NCBI RefSeq assembly: GCF_007830185.1
Contig: NZ_VLKZ01000001.1
Span: forward strand, 1 to 64,000
Source of the DNA: Halalkalibacter nanhaiisediminis
GTDB taxonomy: Bacteria; Bacillota; Bacilli; Bacillales; Bacillaceae_D
Length of the DNA stretch: 64,000 bases
Direction of reading: 5' to 3'
Shown here: one piece after another, positions 30,858 through 40,597 of the stretch
How positions within the stretch are numbered: the first letter of the stretch is position 1
Layout: every line of letters begins with the position of its first letter
Position numbers and translations under genes: made by a program
The notes under the pieces: generated by a model
Seen by the model: only the letters and a program-made list of their open reading frames with translations
The model's database searches: none
What the model was told of the DNA's origin: nothing

Positions 30858-33263
30858 TTGACTTGGTTACATGTTTTTATATTAATCCCATTTATATTCG
30901 CCATATTCGTTCCACTGATCTATAGGTTTACTTTACCGCGTATTCATACGGGGTGGTTTGTATTGGCTGTGCCGTTTGGAATCTTTCTCTATTTGTTAAG
31001 GTATATTCCCATCGTTTCGAATGGGGATAATGTATACCACTCGGTTCCTTGGATCCCGTCTTTAGGGATTAACTATACGACCTATATTGACGGTTTAGGG
31101 CTCATTTTTGGCCTTCTCATTACAGGAGTAGGAGCACTCGTTGTTCTTTATTCTATTTATTACATGTCGAAACACCGGGAAGCACTTCATAATTTCTATG
31201 TTTATTTACTATTATTTATGGGGGCCATGCTTGGTCTTGTCTTCTCTGATAATATACTAGTGCTATATGTGTTTTGGGAATTGACTAGTATATCCTCATT
31301 TTTATTAATTGCGTATTGGTACCAACGTAAAAAATCTCGTTATGGTGCTCAAAAATCAATGCTCATTACAATCTTTGGTGGATTAGCCATGCTAGCAGGA
31401 TTCATTATGCTTTCCATGATGACAAATACCTATAGCATACGTGAAATGATTAGCGAAATAGATGTCATTTCTACACATACATTATTTCTTCCTGCGATGA
31501 TCTTGATTCTGTTAGGAGCTTTTACAAAATCGGCTCAATTTCCTTTTAGTATTTGGTTACCTGATGCAATGGAAGCACCAACTCCAGTCAGTGCCTATTT
31601 ACATTCAGCAACAATGGTTAAAGCTGGGATTTATTTAGTCGCACGATTTACGCCTATTTTTGGCGGAAGCTTTGAATGGTTTTGGCTTGTTTCGGGAGTA
31701 GGGATTATTACCTTAATATACGGTTCGATTACTGCTGTGAGGCAAACAGATTTAAAAGCATTACTCGCATACTCAACGATCAGTCAATTAGGTTTGATTA
31801 TGAGTTTGCTCGGTTTAGGGTCTGCGGCCATGTATTTTGATGTCGGCGACGAGTCGACTATGTATGCAGTTGCTGTATTGGCTGCTATGTTTCATTTAAT
31901 CAATCACTCAACGTTTAAAGGAAGCTTGTTTATGGTCGTCGGAATTGTTGACCATGAAACAGGGACTCGTGATATTCGGAAATTAGGCGGTTTAATGAGT
32001 CTTATGCCAATTTCATTTACGATAGCTGTTATTGGAAGTTTCGCTATGGCAGGTTTGCCACCGTTTAATGGATTCTTAAGTAAAGAAATGTTCTTTACTG
32101 GAGTGTTAAATGCTTCGGAACTACCTATATTTGGAATGCAAACCTTTGGAATCATCTTCCCAATCATTGCTTGGGTAGCTAGTGTCTTTACGTTTATTTA
32201 TTGTATGATTCTCGTCTTTAAGACGTTCACTGGTAAGCATCAACCTGAAAAGTTGGAAAAGGAAGCGCATGAAGCGCCGATTGGGATGTTAATACCACCT
32301 ATTATTTTAGCGTCGCTCGTGCTTGTCATTTTCTTTTTCCCAAATGTTCTTTCACGTGCCTTACTTGAACCTGCTTTAATCAATATTTTGCCAAGCTATG
32401 CTGCAACTGGCGGTACGAATATACACATTACAGCTTGGCATGGGTTTAACACTGAATTATTTATGACAATTGGTGTGGTAGGGTTTGGTGCACTGCTGTA
32501 CATGTACTTGAAAAAATGGTCATGGATTTATAGCTTGGTTCCTGAATTTTTGACACTAAATAACGCCTATAATCAAGGCATTGAAAAAATGGAATCTCTT
32601 TCATTAGGATTAACGAAACGTTATATGACAGGGTTTATCCGTGATTATTTAGTGTATATTTTCGCCTTTTTTATTATTGTCCTTGGTGGTGCTCTTTGGC
32701 TTTTAGATGATGTATCAATCAATAGGGTTACAAACGCACCAATTAGTATATATGAAGCTGGATTAGTCATTGCGATGGTTATCGCTGCATTAGCAGTTCT
32801 GTTCTCAAGCTCACGTATGACAGCAATCGTTGCTGTGGGGGCAATAGGTTACCTGGTTGCGATCTTATTTGTTATATTCCGTGCACCAGATTTAGCTCTT
32901 ACGCAGTTGGTCGTTGAAACGGTGACAGTAGCATTATTCCTGTTATGTTTCTATCATTTGCCAGAGTATAAGAAAGAATTCAGTCGAGTACGGTTTCGTC
33001 TCACAAATCTAATTATTTCTTTAGGGGTAGGTGCGACTGTAACGACGATTGCATTACTTGCAAACGGAAATCGTCTGTTTGAACCGATTTCAACTTATTT
33101 TCAGGATTCTTATGAGCTTGCTGGGGCGAGAAACATGGTTAATGCCATTCTTGTCGATTTCCGAGGGATGGATACGCTCTTAGAAATACTTGTTCTATGT
33201 ATTGCTGGTTTAGGTGTATACACATTAATAAAGCTACGATTAGCTGGGAGGGATAATGAATGA
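30858..33263 (+). CDS. mrpA: Mrp Na+/H+ antiporter subunit A
   Basis: MrpA is the largest subunit of the multisubunit Mrp antiporter and is homologous to NuoL of complex I. The 801 residues start at TTG with AAGGAGGG eight bases upstream. About 20 TM helices are visible, with the antenna motif FSIWLPDAMEAPTPVSAYLH and proton-path Lys/Glu positions (FWELTSISSFLL). The C-terminal third (after residue 610) is the NuoJ/MbhD-E-like extension. The complex supports Na+-based pH homeostasis in alkaliphiles. The stop overlaps mrpB by 4 bp. Confidence 0.96.
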   Translation: MTWLHVFILIPFIFAIFVPLIYRFTLPRIHTGWFVLAVPFGIFLYLLRYIPIVSNGDNVYHSVPWIPSLGINYTTYIDGLGLIFGLLITGVGALVVLYSIYYMSKHREALHNFYVYLLLFMGAMLGLVFSDNILVLYVFWELTSISSFLLIAYWYQRKKSRYGAQKSMLITIFGGLAMLAGFIMLSMMTNTYSIREMISEIDVISTHTLFLPAMILILLGAFTKSAQFPFSIWLPDAMEAPTPVSAYLHSATMVKAGIYLVARFTPIFGGSFEWFWLVSGVGIITLIYGSITAVRQTDLKALLAYSTISQLGLIMSLLGLGSAAMYFDVGDESTMYAVAVLAAMFHLINHSTFKGSLFMVVGIVDHETGTRDIRKLGGLMSLMPISFTIAVIGSFAMAGLPPFNGFLSKEMFFTGVLNASELPIFGMQTFGIIFPIIAWVASVFTFIYCMILVFKTFTGKHQPEKLEKEAHEAPIGMLIPPIILASLVLVIFFFPNVLSRALLEPALINILPSYAATGGTNIHITAWHGFNTELFMTIGVVGFGALLYMYLKKWSWIYSLVPEFLTLNNAYNQGIEKMESLSLGLTKRYMTGFIRDYLVYIFAFFIIVLGGALWLLDDVSINRVTNAPISIYEAGLVIAMVIAALAVLFSSSRMTAIVAVGAIGYLVAILFVIFRAPDLALTQLVVETVTVALFLLCFYHLPEYKKEFSRVRFRLTNLIISLGVGATVTTIALLANGNRLFEPISTYFQDSYELAGARNMVNAILVDFRGMDTLLEILVLCIAGLGVYTLIKLRLAGRDNE

Positions 33264-33682
33264 AGCCGAATGACGTTATTTTACATGCAGTGACAAAGAT
33301 CTCGACCTTTATCATTCTGACATTTGGGATATACCTCTTTTTCGCTGGACATCATAATCCCGGCGGTGGCTTTATAGGAGGCCTGGTACTCGCTTCAGTG
33401 CTCGTTCTCCTCTATCTTGCTTTTGATGTTGAAACAGTTCGTAAAAACCTCCCAGTGGATTTTAAAGCGGTAGCTGCAGTAGGGGTATTGATTGCTGTGC
33501 TGACAGGAGTGGGATCGTTTATTTTCGGTTCGCCGTTTTTAAGTCATACCTTTGATTATTTTGATCTTCCTATTTTTGGGGAGACGGAGCTTGCTACTTC
33601 GGTTCTTTTTGATGTGGGAGTTGCACTTGCTGTCATCGGGACAGCTGTCACAATTATTCTAAGTATAAGTGAGGATGGATAA
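33260..33682 (+). CDS. mrpB: Mrp Na+/H+ antiporter subunit B
   Basis: 140 residues with four TM helices and the MnhB pattern HNPGGGFIGGLVLASVLVLL. It forms part of the antiporter membrane core. ATG overlaps the mrpA stop (ATGA). Two bases separate its stop from mrpC. Confidence 0.95.
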   Translation: MKPNDVILHAVTKISTFIILTFGIYLFFAGHHNPGGGFIGGLVLASVLVLLYLAFDVETVRKNLPVDFKAVAAVGVLIAVLTGVGSFIFGSPFLSHTFDYFDLPIFGETELATSVLFDVGVALAVIGTAVTIILSISEDG

Positions 33683-33684
33683 GT

Positions 33685-34023
33685 ATGGAAACATTAATGT
33701 CTGTCCTTGTCGGGATATTGTTTACGATTGGGACATATTTAGTTTTGACGAAAAGCTTATTAAGAATTATCTTAGGAACAGCCGTTATCGGTCATGGGGT
33801 TCATCTGCTTATTTTAACAATGGGCGGACTGAAGAAAGGCATGCCTCCATTACTCGATGCGGGCCATACAACTTTCACGGATGCGTTGCCACAAGCACTT
33901 ATTTTAACAGCGATCGTTATTAATTTTGCTGTTACGGCTCTTTTCTTAGTGCTAGCGTATCGTGCTTATCAAGTATTAGGGACTGATGATATGGATCAAT
34001 TAAGGGGCACGGAAGATGAATAA
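33685..34023 (+). CDS. mrpC: Mrp Na+/H+ antiporter subunit C
   Basis: 112-residue NuoK homologue with three TM helices (LVGILFTIGTYLVLTKSLLR; GHGVHLLILTMGG). Canonical length. The stop overlaps the start of mrpD by 8 bp. Confidence 0.95.
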   Translation: METLMSVLVGILFTIGTYLVLTKSLLRIILGTAVIGHGVHLLILTMGGLKKGMPPLLDAGHTTFTDALPQALILTAIVINFAVTALFLVLAYRAYQVLGTDDMDQLRGTEDE

Positions 34024-35506
34024 TATTGTTGTATTTCCGATTCTTATACCGTTTATTGTTGGGCTTGTTATGGTCATCTTTAGGAACAATATTCAAGTTC
34101 AAAGGTGGCTTAGTGTCTTTGGAGTAGTAGCCATTGGTTTTGTTGCTGTGCTTTTAATGAATCAGATTAGAAGTGAAGGTATACAAACCCTTCAATTAGG
34201 AGGATGGCAGGCGCCTTTTGGAATTAGTATGGTTGCAGATATGTTTTCTGCCTTGTTGATTTTAACGTCGAGTATTGTGGCGTTCGCATGTTTATTTTTC
34301 GCCTTTAACTCAATTGGGAAAGAAAGAGAATCGTTTTATTTCTATCCTATGTTTTTATTCCTTCTTACTGGGATAAATGGCTCCTTTTTAACTGGTGATA
34401 TATTCCATCTATTTGTAAATTTTGAAGTGATGTTAATTGCATCATATGTGCTTATTTCACTTGGAGGAAAGAAGGTTCAACTACGAGAGTCGATTAAATA
34501 TGTTCTTATTAATGTCATCTCATCTTTCCTCTTCCTTGTCGCTATTGCCTACTTATATGCAGTGACAGGTACATTAAACCTCGCACATCTTTCTGTAAGG
34601 GTGGCTGAGGTAGGACAAGATGGTTTATTGACTGTAGTGGCCATTCTGTTCTTAATTGTGTTCGGACTAAAAGCAGCTTTATTCCTCTTCTTTTGGTTGC
34701 CTGGTTCTTACAGTGCACCACCGACTGCGGTGGCGGCTATTTTTGCAGCCCTTCTGACAAAAGTCGGGATTTATGCGATATTCCGTATGTTTACACTCGT
34801 GTTTTATCATGAGCCACAAATCACTCATTTATTAATCGGCATCATGGGGGCATTAACGATGGTGTTAGGAGCTATTGGAGCTGTGGCGCATTGGGATATC
34901 AAGAAAATACTGGCCTATAATGTCATTATTGCAGTAGGGTTTATTATTGCTGGCTTGGCATCCTTTACATCTGCTGCGATTCTCGGATCTATTTATTATC
35001 TGATTCATGACATTATCATTAAAGCACTCATTTTTCTTTTAGGGGGAACGGTGATTGCACTTGCTGGTACGAGCAAGCTGAATGAAATGAGTGGTCTAAT
35101 CCGTAATCATCCATATTTAGGATGGATATTCTTTATTGCCGCACTTTCATTAGGAGGTATTCCACCGCTAAGTGGTTTTATCGGAAAAGTGTATATTACA
35201 CAAGGAACGTTTGAAGCGGGGTACTATTGGTTAGGTGCGATTGGCTTAATCACAAGTTTGATGGTGTTATACTCCATTATGAAAATTTTTATGAACGGAT
35301 TTTGGGGTGAAACGGCATTAAGCAAGGACATGGAAAAAGGAACGACAAAAGGATTAATGTTCCCAATTGCCTTGCTTACGGTTGCAACCATCGCACTTGG
35401 AGTAGGGGCTGAAGGAATTCATGTATATATAGATATCGCCACGCAAGCTTTATTAAATCCAAGCTTGTACATTGAAGCAGTATTTGGTGGAGAGCCAATG
35501 CCTTAG
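34016..35506 (+). CDS. mrpD: Mrp Na+/H+ antiporter subunit D
   Basis: 496-residue NuoN/NuoM homologue with about 14 TM helices; the conserved proton-channel stretch FLFFWLPGSYSAPPTAVAAI and NFEVMLIASYVLISLGG are present. It is the second large channel-like subunit of the complex. Start ATG lies in the mrpC tail; 23 bp to mrpE. Confidence 0.96.
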   Translation: MNNIVVFPILIPFIVGLVMVIFRNNIQVQRWLSVFGVVAIGFVAVLLMNQIRSEGIQTLQLGGWQAPFGISMVADMFSALLILTSSIVAFACLFFAFNSIGKERESFYFYPMFLFLLTGINGSFLTGDIFHLFVNFEVMLIASYVLISLGGKKVQLRESIKYVLINVISSFLFLVAIAYLYAVTGTLNLAHLSVRVAEVGQDGLLTVVAILFLIVFGLKAALFLFFWLPGSYSAPPTAVAAIFAALLTKVGIYAIFRMFTLVFYHEPQITHLLIGIMGALTMVLGAIGAVAHWDIKKILAYNVIIAVGFIIAGLASFTSAAILGSIYYLIHDIIIKALIFLLGGTVIALAGTSKLNEMSGLIRNHPYLGWIFFIAALSLGGIPPLSGFIGKVYITQGTFEAGYYWLGAIGLITSLMVLYSIMKIFMNGFWGETALSKDMEKGTTKGLMFPIALLTVATIALGVGAEGIHVYIDIATQALLNPSLYIEAVFGGEPMP

Positions 35507-35529
35507 AAACTATTGAAAGGGGTGGTACG

Positions 35530-36006
35530 ATGCCCATCCAACTGTTGATCAATATATTTATTGCTCTTTTATGGATGTTTCTGAATGATGCATGGAGTAT
35601 TTTAAGTTTATTTACAGGTTACCTAGTAGGCTTGGTCGTTATTCTTAGTATGAGGAAATTTTTCCCGACAAGATTTTATATCATTACATTGTTTGCAATT
35701 GTAAAGCTGTTCTTTGTATTTAGTCGTGAATTAATCTCTTCAAGTGTACTCGTTATTCGACAAGTACTACGACCAAAATTAAATATAACACCTGGTATTT
35801 TCACGATGAAGACAGAATTAGAAGGGGAATGGGAAATAACATTACTTGCTTTACTGCTTTCTTTAACGCCAGGTTCTGTCGTCCTTGAGGTTTCTCCAGA
35901 TAATAAAACGTTTTATATTCATGCAATGGATATACCAGCATCAAGTAATGCTGTCTTGCAAGCCAAAGATTCATTTGAGAAGGCCATTAGGGAGGTGACC
36001 CGTTAA
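35530..36006 (+). CDS. mrpE: Mrp Na+/H+ antiporter subunit E
   Basis: 158 residues with two N-terminal TM helices and a cytoplasmic part with the MnhE motif SLTPGSVVLEVSPD. Needed for assembly or activity of the complex. RBS AAAGGGGTGG. The stop overlaps the mrpF start by one base (TAATG). Confidence 0.95.
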   Translation: MPIQLLINIFIALLWMFLNDAWSILSLFTGYLVGLVVILSMRKFFPTRFYIITLFAIVKLFFVFSRELISSSVLVIRQVLRPKLNITPGIFTMKTELEGEWEITLLALLLSLTPGSVVLEVSPDNKTFYIHAMDIPASSNAVLQAKDSFEKAIREVTR

Positions 36007-36290
36007 TGTTTGAAATTGTGTTGATAACGTCTCTATTTTTGTTGACGTTATCCATATTTGCAGCGCTGTACAGAGTGATTAAGGGACCTTCAATGCCTGA
36101 TCGTGTTATGGCATTAGATACAATTGGCATTAATCTCGTTGCAGGAGTTGCCATTTTATCGATTTTACTTAGAACGTATGCCTTTTTAGAAGTCATTCTA
36201 TTAATAGGGATCCTCTCTTTCATCGGAACAATTGCCTTTGCGAGATTTCTAGAAAGGGGTGTCGTCATTGAACGTAAACGCGATCAGTGA
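36006..36290 (+). CDS. mrpF: Mrp Na+/H+ antiporter subunit F
   Basis: 94 residues, three TM helices, with the diagnostic GPSMPDRVMALDTIG. Smallest hydrophobic subunit. It overlaps mrpG by 23 bp. Confidence 0.95.
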   Translation: MFEIVLITSLFLLTLSIFAALYRVIKGPSMPDRVMALDTIGINLVAGVAILSILLRTYAFLEVILLIGILSFIGTIAFARFLERGVVIERKRDQ

Positions 36291-36624
36291 AATTGTCAGT
36301 GGCTTTTTTATCATCGTCGGAACCATATTTAGTTTGTTAAGTGCGTTCGGTTTAATTCGATTACCTGATATCTATACACGATCACATGCTGCCACAAAAA
36401 GTGTTACTCTTGGCGTTCTGTGTACCTTATTCGGGACATTTCTTTATTTTTGGATGACTGATGGTTTTATTAGTATACGATTGCTTCTTGGAATCTTCTT
36501 TGTTTTCTTAACGGCCCCAGTTGCAGGTCATCTTATTTGCCGTGCCGCATACCGTACGAACGTACCACTTACAAAGGAATCCGTTCAAGATGATCTTAAA
36601 GAAGTGTTAAAAAAGGGTAACTGA
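36268..36624 (+). CDS. mrpG: Mrp Na+/H+ antiporter subunit G
   Basis: Last Mrp subunit, about 118 residues with three TM helices and the motif GLIRLPDIYTRSHAATKS. The frame opens at a GTG at 36259, but the AAAGGGG site (36253-36259) fits a TTG start at 36268, eight bases away; I prefer TTG. With A-F present in order, the operon is complete. Confidence 0.94.
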   Translation: MNVNAISEIVSGFFIIVGTIFSLLSAFGLIRLPDIYTRSHAATKSVTLGVLCTLFGTFLYFWMTDGFISIRLLLGIFFVFLTAPVAGHLICRAAYRTNVPLTKESVQDDLKEVLKKGN

Positions 36625-36649
36625 TATTGAAATAGAGCTACTTTGATGA

Positions 36650-36699
36650 ACTGCACCCGAATTGTTAGACATACCTAACAATTCGGGTGCAGTTTTTTT
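36650..36699 (+). terminator. Terminator of the mrp operon
   Basis: A perfect 19-bp stem (36650-36668 with 36675-36693) with a 6-base loop is followed by TTTTTTC. One of the strongest terminators in the window. Confidence 0.92.
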
Positions 36700-36995
36700 C
36701 GAATTGGGATATATCAAGCTAACTTTTTATGGTGAAAAAGTAAAAGTCTTATCCATAAAGACACAGTATTAAGCCAAAATGATTACGATCATTTCACGAA
36801 GGAACTGTAGCTTTAAAAATACGTTACAATTCCTCCCATATTTATTGTTGAAAACGAAGAACTAGCATAAAATTAAATGAAAGTTATAAATAATATGATT
36901 ATTAATTCGTATCAGGAGTGTTTCTAGTTTGTTCACTATTCAGTATTAAAATAATATAAGTAGTATTTCCATTCGGGTAGGAGAGTGTTTCGTCC
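36700..36995. other. Non-coding gap mrpG terminator to amidohydrolase
   Basis: About 300 AT-rich bases without a gene. I see no riboswitch fold that I can support and no convincing -35/-10 pair; a GGAG at about 36980 is the likely ribosome-binding site of the next gene. Confidence 0.4.
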
Positions 36996-38333
36996 ATGAA
37001 TAAGATTTTAATAAAAAATGCTGAAATTGTTACTATGAATCAAGATAATGAAATCTTAACAGGGGATATTTACATTGAAAACAATACGATTAAAATGATT
37101 GGTCAAAATCTAGCACAAACAGGTGAGGAAAAAATCATTGATGCGACGAAACGGACTGTTATTCCAGGGTTTGTTCAGACGCATATTCATCTTTGCCAAA
37201 CGATTTTTCGTGGGAGAGGTGATGATCTTGAGCTCATGGATTGGCTAAAGACACGTATTTGGCCTTTAGAAGCTGCGCATGATGAAGAATCGATTTATTA
37301 TTCAGCCATGCTTGGGATTGGTGAGTTGATCCAAAGCGGGACGACAACGATTGTTGATATGGAAACGGTTCATCATACGGATTATGCGTTTCAAGCGATT
37401 GCAGCAAGTGGGATTCGTGCTTTATCAGGTAAGGTGATGATGGATAAAGGAGAGGAAGTCCCAACGCAGCTTCAAGAAAAAACGAGTGAATCAATTGCAA
37501 AAAGCGTGGCTTTACTTGAAAAATGGCATAACCATGATAACGGAAGAATCAAATACGCTTTCTCTCCTCGCTTTGTGCTGTCTTGTACCGAAGAACTATT
37601 AAAAGAAGTTGGTCGATTGTCACAGTTTTATAACGTTTACGTTCATACACATGCTTCGGAAAATAGAGCTGAAATTGAGCTTGTTGAAAAGGAAACTGGG
37701 ATGAGAAACATCGCCTATTTGGACAAACTTGGACTGGCGAACGAGCGATTAATGCTCGCACACTGTATTTGGTTAGATGAAAATGAAAAGAGAATTATCA
37801 AGGAAAAAGGAGTGCATGTCAGTCATTGTCCAGGATCTAATTTAAAATTAGCATCGGGTATTGCAGATGTTCCAGATTTACTTAAGCAGAGCATCTCTGT
37901 AAGCTTAGGCGCTGACGGGGCACCGTGTAATAATAACTTAGACATGTTTAATGAAATGCGACTGGCTGCATTGATTCAAAAGCCATCTCATGGACCAACT
38001 GTAATGGATGCTAAAACGGTTCTGCAAATGGCCACAATCAATGGCGCAAAAGCAATTGGACTGGCAGATGAAATTGGTAGTATCGAAGTCGGCAAAAAAG
38101 CTGACCTTGCTATTTTAAATTTAAATGATTTTCATACATATCCAGCTTTTGACATGGATCCGATTTCAAGAATCGTTTATTCTGCTACACGAGCTGACGT
38201 AGAAACGACGATTATTGACGGCAAAATTGTAATGGAAAATCGAATCATGAAAACGCTTGAGAAAGAAGTGATTTTACACGAAGCTGATCATGCCATTAAA
38301 CGATTAATGAAGCGCATCCCTTCTCTGTCTTAA
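36996..38333 (+). CDS. Amidohydrolase, MTA/SAH deaminase-like
   Basis: 445 residues of the amidohydrolase superfamily (ATZ/TRZ/SsnA/MtaD group). Zinc ligands are visible: HIHL after the first strand, HTHASEN, AHCIWL and the catalytic aspartate in LGADGAPCNNNLDMF. Members deaminate S-adenosylhomocysteine, methylthioadenosine, 5'-deoxyadenosine or other aminated rings. The sequence alone does not decide the substrate. It has its own terminator and seems monocistronic. Confidence 0.82.
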   Translation: MNKILIKNAEIVTMNQDNEILTGDIYIENNTIKMIGQNLAQTGEEKIIDATKRTVIPGFVQTHIHLCQTIFRGRGDDLELMDWLKTRIWPLEAAHDEESIYYSAMLGIGELIQSGTTTIVDMETVHHTDYAFQAIAASGIRALSGKVMMDKGEEVPTQLQEKTSESIAKSVALLEKWHNHDNGRIKYAFSPRFVLSCTEELLKEVGRLSQFYNVYVHTHASENRAEIELVEKETGMRNIAYLDKLGLANERLMLAHCIWLDENEKRIIKEKGVHVSHCPGSNLKLASGIADVPDLLKQSISVSLGADGAPCNNNLDMFNEMRLAALIQKPSHGPTVMDAKTVLQMATINGAKAIGLADEIGSIEVGKKADLAILNLNDFHTYPAFDMDPISRIVYSATRADVETTIIDGKIVMENRIMKTLEKEVILHEADHAIKRLMKRIPSLS

Positions 38334-38355
38334 GGAAAAAAAATAGGCCACGCTC

Positions 38356-38391
38356 AAAACACAGTAAAAATGAATCTACTGTGTTTTTTCT
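38356..38391 (+). terminator. Terminator of the amidohydrolase gene
   Basis: AAAACACAGTA (38356-38366) pairs perfectly with TACTGTGTTTT (38377-38387), followed by TTC. Confidence 0.85.
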
Positions 38392-38446
38392 TGTGATTGG
38401 TTTAAAATATAAGATGACTTGTTAATAAAAGAATGGTAAGGAGCAG

Positions 38447-38638
38447 ATGATGAATTTTTTAATTGCGTTAGCTTTGATCGTTTGTGTTGTAGCACTTATC
38501 GTGACATTAGCTGTTACAAAAACAACAGATACGAATTATGGTAGCAGCAAAAGTATTAAAAATCTTTCCATTATATATATCGTGCTAATTCCACTCATTG
38601 CGATTGCCATAGTGGTTTTTTGGTTCATTTTGAGCTAG
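38447..38638 (+). CDS. Small membrane protein, two TM helices
   Basis: 63 residues starting MMNFLIALALIVCVVALIVT with a second hydrophobic helix IIYIVLIPLIAIAIVVFWFI, joined by a short Thr/Ser/Lys loop. RBS AAGGAG lies six bases upstream of the first ATG. I recognise no family. Its strong ribosome-binding site and preserved frame support a real gene. Confidence 0.6.
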   Translation: MMNFLIALALIVCVVALIVTLAVTKTTDTNYGSSKSIKNLSIIYIVLIPLIAIAIVVFWFILS

Positions 38639-38800
38639 TTTTGCTTTTTAGTATTGGGATTTTGGGGAGTTGTCACAATACGCAGCTTGCTAAATAAATG
38701 GTGTTGTCCAAGAAGAAAGAAAATCAATCCACTAATAAATAACACGATAGAGTAGCTCTAAAAGTGTGATCAAACAAAGAGAAAAAAGAATACCAAGCAA

Positions 38801-38838
38801 AAATCCCTGTGATCCGCTTTTGCGGCCACAGGGATTTT
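38801..38838. terminator. Terminator of the YhdH-like oxidoreductase
   Basis: A stem AAATCCCTGTG...CCGC / GCGG...CACAGGGATTT (38801-38817 with 38822-38838) with a TTTT loop. It has T runs on both strands and lies just after the leftward gene. Confidence 0.8.
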
Positions 38839-38875
38839 TAATGATTTAGGGCTTTTGAGACAGTCCCTTGTTATA

Positions 38876-39865
38876 TTATAGCTTCACAATTGTACGTCCT
38901 CTTACTTCAGCTTTTAAAATTTTTGCTAATGTTTGAGGAAGCTCTTCTAAGGTTACTTCTTGACCGATTTCATCTAAGAGTAAATCAGGTTTTAAATCTG
39001 AACCGAGACGACTCCATAGTGGCTTGCGAATTTCCATTGGGCAAAAAACAGAATCAATTCCGAGTAGGCTCACACCGCGGAGAATGAATGGGAAGACCGT
39101 TGTCGGTAATTGTACCCCTCCTGTTAATCCACTGACTGCAACAGCCCCTTGAGGCTTGATTGTACTTAAGACATAGGCAAGCGATTTTCCACCAACGGCA
39201 TCGACCGCAGCTTGCCAGCGTGGCTTGTCTAGCGGACGAACTTTCTCTGGTGTCAGTTCATCGCGGTGAATGATTTCTTTCGCACCGAGTGAATACAAAT
39301 AGTCATGCTCTGATTCTTTACCTGTACTTGCAACAACGTGGTAACCACGCTTTGAGAGCATCGCGACCGCCAAACTACCGACCCCGCCCGTTGCGCCTGT
39401 CACAAGCACAGCTCCACCTTCAGGAGTAACGCCATTTTCTTCAAGACGATGGATGGAAAGAGCGGCAGTGAATCCTGCTGTTCCAAAGGCCATTGCTTCT
39501 TTTAATGTTAAGCCTTCTGGAAGTGGCACAACCCAGTCACCTGGTACGCGCGCATATTCGCTGTAGCCACCAAAATGCGCGACACCGAGATCATAGCTTG
39601 TGACGATGACTTCCTGGCCCTCAGTATAACGAGAATCAGAAGATGAAGTAACGGTTCCTGCTAAATCAATGCCTGGAACAAAGGGATAGCTTTTGACAAT
39701 GTTACCGTTTGGGATTGATGCGAGACCATCTTTGTAATTGACACTAGAATAGGCTACGCGAATCGTGACATCGCCTTCTGGTAAATCATCGAAAGACAGT
39801 TTTTTTACCTCGACAGACGTATCTTCTCCTACTTTATCAACAACTAATGCACGAAATTCACTCAT
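38876..39865 (-). CDS. YhdH/YhfP-family quinone oxidoreductase (acryloyl-CoA reductase-like)
   Basis: 329-residue zinc-independent MDR enzyme. GroES-like fold at the N-terminus (SSVNYKDGLA), then the Rossmann motif VTGATGGVGSLAVAMLSKRG for NADPH. This family includes AcuI, which reduces acryloyl-CoA, and YhdH/YhfP. The real substrate is unknown. It is divergent from a TetR-type gene, and its promoter overlaps a palindrome, suggesting control by that regulator. Confidence 0.85.
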   Translation of the reverse strand: MSEFRALVVDKVGEDTSVEVKKLSFDDLPEGDVTIRVAYSSVNYKDGLASIPNGNIVKSYPFVPGIDLAGTVTSSSDSRYTEGQEVIVTSYDLGVAHFGGYSEYARVPGDWVVPLPEGLTLKEAMAFGTAGFTAALSIHRLEENGVTPEGGAVLVTGATGGVGSLAVAMLSKRGYHVVASTGKESEHDYLYSLGAKEIIHRDELTPEKVRPLDKPRWQAAVDAVGGKSLAYVLSTIKPQGAVAVSGLTGGVQLPTTVFPFILRGVSLLGIDSVFCPMEIRKPLWSRLGSDLKPDLLLDEIGQEVTLEELPQTLAKILKAEVRGRTIVKL

Positions 39866-39899
39866 TTTACATTCCCACCTTTATCTTGTGATTGCTTTG

Positions 39900-39928
39900 A
39901 TTATACTAAAATTATTCTGACCGGTCAA
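39900..39928 (-). promoter_or_regulatory. Oxidoreductase promoter with TGACCGGTCA operator
   Basis: Minus-strand TTGACC (39923-39928) and TATAAT (39900-39905), 17-base spacer. The 10-bp palindrome TGACCGGTCA (39918-39927) overlaps the -35, so a bound dimer would block RNA polymerase. The divergent TetR gene starts 67 bp away and is the obvious candidate. Confidence 0.7.
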
Positions 39929-39994
39929 AATAAAAATTGAATTCTCATACTAGTGTATTTGTTTTATAATGGATGGCAAGGAAGGATGGTTTGG

Positions 39995-40597
39995 GTGAAA
40001 AAACGTGCAACGGAACGCCGGAAACAAATTTTAAAAGCAACCTTTCAAGCTGTAGTAGACAAAGGCTACGAGGGAGTTACTCTTCAAGATATTGCTGATT
40101 ACGCAGGTGTTAGCAAGGGTGTGACAAACTATTACTTTGAAAATAAAGAAGATATATTTGCCCATTTGCTTGAATGGCTTACTTCAAAAATATATGAGCG
40201 AGAAATGCGCTCGATTGAAAAAGAAGAGAAAGCTCTTGCTAAATTACAGACATATTTGGATAATGTCTTTGCAAGTCCCACAGAGAATCGGCAGTTTTAT
40301 CGTGTGTACCTTGATTTTTTGTCGCAAGTAAAAGGGAACGTCAGGTATCAGCAAGTAAATCAGCAGTTTTATCAAAATTGTTGGGGGATCGGTCAGTTAA
40401 TTGCGGAACTTGGAACAAAAGAAGGCGTGTTCATCGTTAAGGACACTGAAATGACAGCAAAGCTTATGCGTGGGGTCATTGACGGAATGCTCATTCAATG
40501 GCTCATGCAGGACGAGGATGATTTGCACAAGATATATAAGAAGATGTGCTTAGAAGGCATTCTTACGTTGCTGCATTATCAGAGGGAGGAATCATAA
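39995..40597 (+). CDS. TetR/AcrR-family transcriptional regulator
   Basis: About 200 residues. The N-terminal HTH (LQDIADYAGVSKGVTNYYF) is a standard TetR DNA-binding domain; the C-terminal ligand-binding part resembles the BetI-like group. The GTG at 39995 has AAGGAAGG in good position; the frame opens at 39953 without one. It likely represses the divergent oxidoreductase through TGACCGGTCA. Its stop abuts the next gene start, so the two are coupled. Confidence 0.82.
   Translation: MKKRATERRKQILKATFQAVVDKGYEGVTLQDIADYAGVSKGVTNYYFENKEDIFAHLLEWLTSKIYEREMRSIEKEEKALAKLQTYLDNVFASPTENRQFYRVYLDFLSQVKGNVRYQQVNQQFYQNCWGIGQLIAELGTKEGVFIVKDTEMTAKLMRGVIDGMLIQWLMQDEDDLHKIYKKMCLEGILTLLHYQREES

Noticed and set aside
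36700-36995. Purine or SAM riboswitch before the amidohydrolase
   Set aside because: A few bases resemble the start of a purine aptamer, but the conserved core and loops are absent.
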